Made by a program: the position numbers and the translations under genes | Assembly: GCA_025362415.1 (NCBI GenBank) | Contig: JANYGM010000457.1 | Span: forward strand, 1-6,823 | Source of the DNA: a bacterium | Lineage (GTDB): Bacteria > Bacteroidota > Bacteroidia > Cytophagales > Thermonemataceae | Reading direction: 5' to 3' | Length of the DNA: 6,823 nucleotides | In this document: positions 1-4,209 of the stretch, in pieces | How the letters are laid out: the number at the start of each line of letters is the position of its first letter | Position numbering within the stretch: the stretch's first letter is position 1 | Notes under the pieces: generated by a model | Seen by the model: only the letters and a program-made list of their open reading frames with translations | Told to the model about the DNA's origin: nothing | Databases searched by the model: none

Positions 1-1
1 G

Positions 2-1873
2 GAAATCAAAGCACTTTTAGATAAAATATACCATTTAGGTACACCCCTTGGACAAGATAAAGATATTACAGAAAAAAGAATACTTATCAATAAATTTAGC
101 TTTTGGGTAATTATTATTTGCTTTATAGCCTCTTTGAATTATTTATTTTTGGGTTATTGGAATTTAATTTATACAACCATAAGAATTAGTTTTCCTTTTT
201 TTCTGTTGTTTATTATTCCGTTTTTTACCTCTTCTATCAAAGTTCTTAAAATAGCTTTTATTATAATTTCAACGCTGGCTATTGTGCTAACTTCTTGTAG
301 AGTTGGACAAGAAAATCATCTACAATACACCTTAATTGTCATATTTATTTTAACAACTTTTTTGGAAAATGAAAATGAAGTTTTATTTCCATTATTTGCT
401 CTTACTAGCCCTATTATAGGTTATTTTGTCTTAGAATATACAAATTATTCTGTGGTAGAAAAGGAAATTTATACAATAGAACAAGCATTTTGGGTAAAAC
501 ATATTGTGTTTTTTAGTGTGTTTATGATGAGTGCTACACTTGTTTATTGTTTTAAAGAAAGTTTAGCAAAAAAATCAAATTTAGCAAAACAGCAACAAAA
601 TAACCTAGAAAGTGCCGTAGAAATACGTACAAAACAAATTTCTAATAACCAAGAAGAAGTTACACGTATGTTTATGGAACTTAGTATGAAAAATAAACGT
701 ATGGCAGAACTTCAAGAAAAACTAGCCGTAACGCAACGTGAGCAACAAAAATTTGTAGATATTGTAGAAAACAGCTTAGATTTGATTGCACTCACTCGTA
801 TAGATGGAAGTCTGCTTTACATCAATAAAGCAGGCAAAAAAATGATAGGCATTAGTGATAAAGAAGAGTTTAAGAGTTCTCGCCCTTGGGATATTTCCTC
901 TGATGCTTATAGACATCAATTAGTGGATATTATCATTCCTTACATTGCTGAATATGGCAACTGGCGTGGAGAAATTCAGCTAAAAAATCAAAAAAACAAT
1001 AATATCATTGATACAGATGCTACTTTTTTCATTTTAAGAGATAAGCAAACCAAAAAATCTATCTCTATTGCCACTATTCAAAGAGATATTACAGAAAAAA
1101 AACAGGCAGAAAAAAAACTAAAAAACCTACAATCTTCCCTTGTTCAATCTGACAAAATGGCTTCTTTGGGCGTGATTTCGGCTGGTATTGCTCACGAAAT
1201 CAACAATCCCATCAACTTTGTGTATGCAGGCGTGAACACAATGATTGAACTGATACAAGATATGAAAAATATTGTTAATAAATATGTGCCTAACCGCTCA
1301 CAAGAAGATAATGAAAGCCTGCAAGAACATTTTGCTGACATTGATATTCTTTCTCAAAATATTAGAGATGGAGCTTTACGCACTATTGAAATAATAAAAA
1401 GCCTAAAAATATTTGCTAGAACTGATACCGACAAATTGCAAACCGCTAACGTAAATATGCTTATTAATGCCGTTTTGGTTATCTTAAAACCTAGTTTGCA
1501 AAATATTGAAGTAACTAAAGATTTTGATGGGAAGATGCGCTCTATTCCCTGTTATGCAGGAGAACTTAATCAGGTTTTTATGAATATTATAGCCAACGCC
1601 ATTCAAGCAATGGATAGAAAGGGAGAACTTGTTATCAAAACCCGTTATTTGGATAAATATATAAAAATCAATATTAAAGATACAGGAACAGGAATGAGTG
1701 AAGAAGTGCGAAAAAAAATTTTTGAGCCTTTTTTTACCACAAAAAATATAGGTGATGGCTTGGGGCTTGGTATGTCTATTTCTTATGGTGTGATAGAAAA
1801 ACACAACGGAAATATAAAAATAAAAAGTGAACTAGGAAAAGGTAGTGAGTTTATTATTACCTTACCAGTTTAG
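2..1873 (+). CDS. Membrane PAS-domain sensor histidine kinase (5' end outside window)
   Basis: The reading frame is open from base 2, so the start lies upstream; 623 residues are visible. A short N-terminal cytoplasmic segment (1-31) precedes about six hydrophobic segments between residues 32 and 185, then a charged, Gln/Lys-rich coiled-coil linker (about 190-250). A PAS domain follows (about 248-370: DIVENSLDLIALTRIDGSLL, ending in ITEKK). The kinase core has the H box IAHEINNPINF with phospho-acceptor His398, the N box NQVFMNIIANAIQAM (523-537), G1 DTGTGM (560-565), the F box FEPFFTTK (574-581) and G2 GDGLGLGM (584-591), ending at 623. All catalytic motifs are intact. The core resembles NtrB/ZraS-type kinases. 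By family it should autophosphorylate on His and pass phosphate to a response regulator, but no regulator or receiver domain is visible, so partner and signal are unknown. The TTG at 134 is not the start: it falls in the first membrane segment and the frame continues upstream. Confidence 0.93.
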   Translation, partial: EIKALLDKIYHLGTPLGQDKDITEKRILINKFSFWVIIICFIASLNYLFLGYWNLIYTTIRISFPFFLLFIIPFFTSSIKVLKIAFIIISTLAIVLTSCRVGQENHLQYTLIVIFILTTFLENENEVLFPLFALTSPIIGYFVLEYTNYSVVEKEIYTIEQAFWVKHIVFFSVFMMSATLVYCFKESLAKKSNLAKQQQNNLESAVEIRTKQISNNQEEVTRMFMELSMKNKRMAELQEKLAVTQREQQKFVDIVENSLDLIALTRIDGSLLYINKAGKKMIGISDKEEFKSSRPWDISSDAYRHQLVDIIIPYIAEYGNWRGEIQLKNQKNNNIIDTDATFFILRDKQTKKSISIATIQRDITEKKQAEKKLKNLQSSLVQSDKMASLGVISAGIAHEINNPINFVYAGVNTMIELIQDMKNIVNKYVPNRSQEDNESLQEHFADIDILSQNIRDGALRTIEIIKSLKIFARTDTDKLQTANVNMLINAVLVILKPSLQNIEVTKDFDGKMRSIPCYAGELNQVFMNIIANAIQAMDRKGELVIKTRYLDKYIKINIKDTGTGMSEEVRKKIFEPFFTTKNIGDGLGLGMSISYGVIEKHNGNIKIKSELGKGSEFIITLPV

Positions 1874-1886
1874 TTAAGGTATTTTT
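1858..1886 (+). terminator. Weak intrinsic terminator at end of kinase gene
   Basis: A 7-bp perfect stem (TACCTTA 1858-1864 with TAAGGTA 1875-1881) has a 10-base loop containing the kinase stop codon and is followed directly by five T. The stem is AT-rich and short, so termination may be partial. The position is right for ending the kinase transcript before the tRNA gene. Confidence 0.5.
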
Positions 1887-1939
1887 CTAAAAAAATCAAA
1901 AAAAAAGTTCAAAATATTTTTTTATTAGAAATTTATTTG

Positions 1940-1947
1940 TACTTTTG
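1940..1947 (+). promoter_or_regulatory. -7 promoter box for tRNA-Trp
   Basis: TACTTTTG fits the Bacteroidota -7 consensus TAnnTTTG and lies 44 bases before the mature tRNA 5' end, leaving a short 5' leader for RNase P. No clear -33 TTG/TTTG is seen about 19 bases upstream; that stretch is mostly T and A, so the -33 half is weak or absent. Confidence 0.6.
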
Positions 1948-1991
1948 CATTCCGAACAATACCAAAACTAGGTTACTGTTAGGGAAAACAT

Positions 1992-2062
1992 ACGGGAATG
2001 GTGCAATGGTAGCATGCGGGTCTCCAACACCCTTGATCAGGGTTCAAATCCTTGTTCCCGTG
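1992..2062 (+). tRNA. trnW: tRNA-Trp (anticodon CCA)
   Basis: A complete 71-base cloverleaf folds by eye. The acceptor stem is ACGGGAA/TTCCCGT with discriminator G73, which is the known tRNA-Trp identity base. The D stem GTGC/GCAT has a loop with G18 G19, the T stem is CAGGG/CCTTG with loop TTCAAAT, and the variable loop has 4 bases. The anticodon loop CTCCAAC places CCA at 2024-2026, which reads UGG. The tertiary pairs U8-A14 and A15-U48 are present. The 3' CCA is not encoded (the next bases are CAA), so it must be added enzymatically. The outermost anticodon-stem pair is a C27/U43 mismatch. A tRNA-Trp just upstream of secE is a widespread bacterial arrangement, which supports the identity. 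Confidence 0.95.
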
Positions 2063-2090
2063 CAAAAGAAAGAAAGAGAGAGTGAAATCA

Positions 2091-2122
2091 AAAAGACCTT
2101 AAAAGCAATTTTAAGGTCTTTT
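2091..2122 (+). terminator. Perfect 14-bp hairpin terminator between tRNA-Trp and secE
   Basis: AAAAGACCTTAAAA (2091-2104) and TTTTAAGGTCTTTT (2109-2122) are exact inverted repeats around a 4-base loop GCAA. The A-run before and T-run after make it a candidate intrinsic terminator on either strand. It starts 28 bases after the tRNA and ends 69 bases before the secE start. Confidence 0.85.
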
Positions 2123-2191
2123 GACTGAAATAAGGATTAAAAGTCCAGAAGACATTAAGAAGAATTAAAAGAAATTAAAACTAATAAAAAA

Positions 2192-2386
2192 ATGAATAAT
2201 TTTATCACGTTTTTAAGAGAATCTTATTACGAAATTAGCCAAAAAGTAACTTGGCCTACCTACAAATCTTTGCAAAAAAATGCAACAGTTGTGCTTATTG
2301 CTTCTCTCATATTTGCAGTAGTGATTGCTGGCGTAGATTTTATTTTTGAAGCTGGACTAAATAGCTATTACGGACTTTTTAAATAA
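2192..2386 (+). CDS. secE: Preprotein translocase subunit SecE
   Basis: This 64-residue protein has the length of the minimal single-helix SecE. Residues 1-26 form the amphipathic N-terminal region with the family hallmark EISQKVTWPT (about 14-23), which packs on SecY. One transmembrane helix follows (about 30-52, VVLIASLIFAVVIAGVDFIF). SecE is the essential clamp subunit of the SecYEG protein-conducting channel in the inner membrane. The ATG is preceded by an A-rich leader with no Shine-Dalgarno sequence, usual for this phylum. It lies between tRNA-Trp and nusG, the conserved position of secE. No convincing TAnnTTTG promoter lies between the upstream terminator and this start, so transcription may depend on read-through. 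Confidence 0.96.
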   Translation: MNNFITFLRESYYEISQKVTWPTYKSLQKNATVVLIASLIFAVVIAGVDFIFEAGLNSYYGLFK

Positions 2387-2390
2387 AACA

Positions 2391-2425
2391 GCCCCTAAAT
2401 CCCAAGCGTAGCGCAAGGGGACTTT
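2391..2425. repeat. Dispersed palindromic-type repeat, copy 1 (after secE)
   Basis: The left arm GCCCCTAAATCCC (2391-2403) and right arm AAGGGGACTTT (2415-2425) flank an 11-base centre AAGCGTAGCGC. CCC can pair with GGG, and GCG/CGC inside it can form an inner stem with loop TAG. Both outer arms recur in reverse complement at 4498-4523, so this is a mobile or amplified short element and not chance. It begins 4 bases after the secE stop. There is no T-run, so a terminator role is doubtful. Confidence 0.7.
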
Positions 2426-2427
2426 AA

Positions 2428-2435
2428 TACATTTG
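2428..2435 (+). promoter_or_regulatory. Candidate -7 box upstream of nusG (distal)
   Basis: TACATTTG matches TAnnTTTG, but no TTG is present at the expected -33 spacing and it lies 161 bases before nusG. Chance matches are common in AT-rich DNA. Confidence 0.25.
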
Positions 2436-2456
2436 TTTAGACCACGAAGATAAAAT

Positions 2457-2483
2457 CAATGACGAATTAACAATGACGAATTA
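2457..2483. repeat. 13-bp direct repeat in the secE-nusG gap
   Basis: CAATGACGAATTA occurs at 2457-2469 and again at 2471-2483, separated by one A (period 14). It is exact, non-coding, and part of the repeat-rich 210-base gap between secE and nusG. Confidence 0.8.
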
Positions 2484-2489
2484 CGTTTG
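2482..2489 (+). promoter_or_regulatory. Candidate -7 box upstream of nusG (proximal)
   Basis: TACGTTTG matches TAnnTTTG and overlaps the end of the 13-bp direct repeat, 107 bases before the nusG start. No -33 TTG is seen at about 19 bases upstream. If real, nusG could be transcribed independently of secE. Confidence 0.3.
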
Positions 2490-2561
2490 AGTAAGTTGTT
2501 ATATTAGCTTATGTTTTGATATGACGAAAATATGAATACCTAATATTTTGTATTCATTCAT

Positions 2562-2586
2562 AATTCACAATTCACAATTCACAATT
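2562..2586. repeat. Tandem 7-bp repeat in nusG leader
   Basis: Three exact units of AATTCAC (2562-2582) plus a partial AATT end 10 bases before the nusG ATG. ATTCATTCAT-like sequence precedes them. An 8-bp inverted repeat (ATGAATAC 2532-2539, GTATTCAT 2550-2557) lies just upstream. Confidence 0.8.
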
Positions 2587-2596
2587 TAAAATAAAT

Positions 2597-3184
2597 ATGA
2601 GCGACGTTAATTGGTATGTGTTGCGAGCAGTCGCAGGACAAGAAAAAAAAGTAAAAGAATACCTTGAAGCAGACATTGCACGCCAAGGATTAGAAGAATT
2701 TGTACCTCAAATTCTTATTCCTACAGAGACGGTGCAAGAAATGCGCAACGGAAAGAAAATAAAAAGAGAAAAAACTTTTTTTCCTGGTTATATTCTTATT
2801 TCTGCTGACCTTTCTCACGGTGAGGCTTTGCACACTATCAAAAGCATTCCTGGCGTGATTGGTTTCTTAGAAGGAACTGCAAGAGATGGAGAAGAAGTGA
2901 AAAAAGGCAAACAAAACTATGTTACACAGCCTATTCCGCTAAGACAATCAGAAGTAAATAGAATTTTGGGCGTAGTTGATGCGCAAGCAGAACAACTTGA
3001 CAAAATTGAAACTTCTTTCATAGTAGGAGAATTTGTAAAAGTAATAGATGGTGCTTTTGCGGGCTTTGATGGCGTAATTGAACAGATTTTTGAAGATAGA
3101 AAAAAACTCAATGTAACTGTAAAAGTATTTGACAGAAATACACCGCTAGAACTTGGCTATATGCAAGTTGAAAAGCAAGAGTAA
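2597..3184 (+). CDS. nusG: Transcription termination/antitermination protein NusG
   Basis: This 195-residue protein has the usual two-domain NusG length. The NGN domain occupies about residues 4-105, beginning WYVLRAVAGQEKKVKEYLE and containing the FFPGYILI core, which binds the RNA polymerase clamp. A linker follows, and then the C-terminal KOW domain (about 138-192, VGEFVKVIDGAFAGFDGVIE, ending LELGYMQVEK), which contacts Rho or ribosomal protein S10. NusG keeps polymerase processive and couples transcription to translation. The ATG at 2597 follows an A-rich leader and a tandem repeat. secE upstream is the conserved neighbour, but the gap is 210 bases, and a strong terminator rather than rplK follows. 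No domain is missing and no frameshift is seen. Confidence 0.97.
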   Translation: MSDVNWYVLRAVAGQEKKVKEYLEADIARQGLEEFVPQILIPTETVQEMRNGKKIKREKTFFPGYILISADLSHGEALHTIKSIPGVIGFLEGTARDGEEVKKGKQNYVTQPIPLRQSEVNRILGVVDAQAEQLDKIETSFIVGEFVKVIDGAFAGFDGVIEQIFEDRKKLNVTVKVFDRNTPLELGYMQVEKQE

Positions 3185-3219
3185 ATACGAGGTACGAAGT
3201 GGGAAATACGAGGTACGAA
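3183..3219. repeat. 16-bp direct repeat overlapping the nusG stop codon
   Basis: AAATACGAGGTACGAA occurs at 3183-3198 and 3204-3219 (period 21, 5-base spacer). The motif TACGA appears four times within it. The first copy includes the last two bases of the nusG TAA stop. Confidence 0.8.
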
Positions 3220-3249
3220 AGTAAAATTTTTATTACTAAATATTCATAT

Positions 3250-3289
3250 AAAAGCGGTTAAAAATACTAGGTATTTTTAACCGCTTTTT
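3250..3289 (+). terminator. Strong intrinsic terminator after nusG
   Basis: An exact 18-bp stem (AAAAGCGGTTAAAAATAC 3250-3267 with GTATTTTTAACCGCTTTT 3271-3288) has a 3-base loop TAG and ends in a T-run. The A-run on the left side makes it potentially bidirectional. It separates secE-nusG from the cassette downstream. Confidence 0.92.
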
Positions 3290-3300
3290 GGTTGTTCTTT

Positions 3301-3344
3301 AATACAAAAATTGCATTATCATTTTTTTTTCGTAAATTTGTATT
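3301..3344. promoter_or_regulatory. Candidate operator: inverted repeat bracketing the toxin-cassette promoter
   Basis: AATACAAA (3301-3308) and TTTGTATT (3337-3344) are exact 8-bp inverted arms. The left one sits just upstream of the -33 TTG and the right one overlaps the -7 box. This placement would suit autorepression, but short AT-rich arms can arise by chance. Confidence 0.35.
3311..3340 (+). promoter_or_regulatory. Bacteroidota-type promoter for the toxin cassette
   Basis: TTG (3311-3313) and TAAATTTG (3333-3340) are separated by exactly 19 bases, the standard -33/-7 arrangement for the Bacteroidota housekeeping sigma factor. Transcription should start a few bases after 3340, giving a leader of roughly 15-20 bases before the ATG at 3364. 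This is the best promoter in the window. Confidence 0.8.
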
Positions 3345-3363
3345 GAAAATAAAAAATATCCTA

Positions 3364-3822
3364 ATGAACGTACTCGCAATATCATCACAAGAAATTAGAT
3401 TAGGTTTTTTTGAATGGATTTTGACAAAAATGCCTACCATTTCTATTTCAAACTGGGTTTTTAAGCGGCTTTTTGAGAAAGGAACAAAGAAATTTAACCA
3501 ACACAGTCAATCTTTTGAACTTTTTTTTAATGCTGTAAAAGAAAATCCTGCAATGATTGATGTGGATTTATTTAATAGATATAGCCTTTTAAACGCTGAA
3601 ATAAAGGTATTTTATGAGAAAATAATTTATTTGAGAACAAAACTTCCCCAAGAAAAAGCATTTGTACAAGCAGTTGAGAAATTTCATATAATGCTTAAAG
3701 ATTTTGAAAATTATATAATAATGCAAAGTTTTGAAGATAATACACCAGTGAAAGGCTTTAACAACACTTTTAAAAAAGATTGGAACAGCAAAGAAGACGA
3801 AATTTGGGAAACTTACCTATGA
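3364..3822 (+). CDS. Unrecognised 152-residue protein, putative antitoxin paired with MazF-like toxin
   Basis: I do not recognise the family. The ATG at 3364 is chosen because it follows the promoter by about 24 bases; an in-frame TTG at 3292 lies upstream of the promoter and cannot be the start. There is no signal peptide or clear membrane helix. Most of the chain (about 5-128) reads as helical, with repeated aromatic and charged residues (FFEWILTKMP, NAEIKVFYEKIIYLRTKL, QAVEKFHIMLKDFENYII). I see no AbrB/MazE, ribbon-helix-helix or HTH motif. The end, KDWNSKEDEIWETYL (138-152), is an acidic Trp/Tyr-rich tail like the toxin-wrapping tails of many type II antitoxins. The toxin gene starts 9 bases after the stop, so the two are almost certainly co-transcribed. 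The antitoxin role is inferred from order, spacing and tail only; an unrelated accessory protein remains possible. Confidence 0.6.
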   Translation: MNVLAISSQEIRLGFFEWILTKMPTISISNWVFKRLFEKGTKKFNQHSQSFELFFNAVKENPAMIDVDLFNRYSLLNAEIKVFYEKIIYLRTKLPQEKAFVQAVEKFHIMLKDFENYIIMQSFEDNTPVKGFNNTFKKDWNSKEDEIWETYL

Positions 3823-3831
3823 TAATTCATA

Positions 3832-4176
3832 ATGATAATTTATAAGCAAGGAGAGATTATTTTAGTTCCCTTTCCCTATTCTGAAGATTTAAGTCAGTCA
3901 AAACCAAGACCTGTTTTGGTGGTTTCTAATGCTCATTTAGTTGTAAATGAAGTTATTTGTGTGCAAATAACTTCCAATGTTTCTAGAAATGAGCCAAATG
4001 ATGTTTATCTTTCTGAAAATGATGCTTTGCCACCCTTACCTAAAAAAAGTGTCGTCAGAACGCATATTGTACATTCCATTGATAAGTCAATGATATTGAA
4101 AAAAATAGCGCAAATAAATGAGGATAAATTAATAAGAGTGTTAGAAAATTTACATATAATTTTAGAGAAAGATTAA
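3832..4176 (+). CDS. MazF/PemK-family endoribonuclease toxin
   Basis: The 114-residue length is typical for this family. The start MIIYKQGEIILVPFPYSEDL is the first strand and the loop over the active site. KPRPVLVVSN (24-33) holds the conserved Arg26, and VQITSN (44-49) holds Thr47/Ser48, matching the catalytic Arg and Thr of known MazF toxins. SVVRTHIVHSIDKSMI (73-88) is the conserved later strand. All expected motifs are intact. By family it cleaves single-stranded RNA at short specific sequences and halts growth unless bound by its antitoxin. The target sequence cannot be told from the protein. It lies 9 bases after the putative antitoxin gene under the promoter at 3311-3340. It has no obvious Shine-Dalgarno sequence. 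The nearest terminator-like structure is at 4218-4294. Confidence 0.9.
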   Translation: MIIYKQGEIILVPFPYSEDLSQSKPRPVLVVSNAHLVVNEVICVQITSNVSRNEPNDVYLSENDALPPLPKKSVVRTHIVHSIDKSMILKKIAQINEDKLIRVLENLHIILEKD

Positions 4177-4209
4177 ATATTTTGCTAAACCTTCTGCTAA
4201 ATAATTTCT

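Noticed and set aside
134..136. TTG as the start codon of the histidine kinase
   Set aside because: The frame is open from base 2 without a stop, and the preceding residues form a plausible cytoplasmic segment plus the first half of a membrane helix, so the real start is upstream of the window.
1484..1804. Reverse-strand open frame inside the kinase gene
   Set aside because: It is antisense to the intact ATPase domain of the kinase and is Phe/His/Cys-rich, as expected for a shadow of AT-rich coding DNA.
1937..2128. Open frame of 63 codons over the tRNA region
   Set aside because: It runs straight through tRNA-Trp and the following terminator hairpin; the product resembles nothing and the cloverleaf explains the sequence.
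2457..2586. CRISPR-like array from the clustered direct repeats
   Set aside because: The repeat units are 7-14 bases, unrelated to each other, and lack regular unique spacers; there are no cas genes nearby.
2917..3111. Reverse-strand open frame inside nusG
   Set aside because: It is antisense to the conserved NusG linker and KOW domain, with no promoter or family resemblance.
3292..3294. TTG start giving a 176-residue form of the putative antitoxin
   Set aside because: It lies upstream of the consensus promoter at 3311-3340, so it would not be in the transcript; ATG 3364 fits the promoter position.
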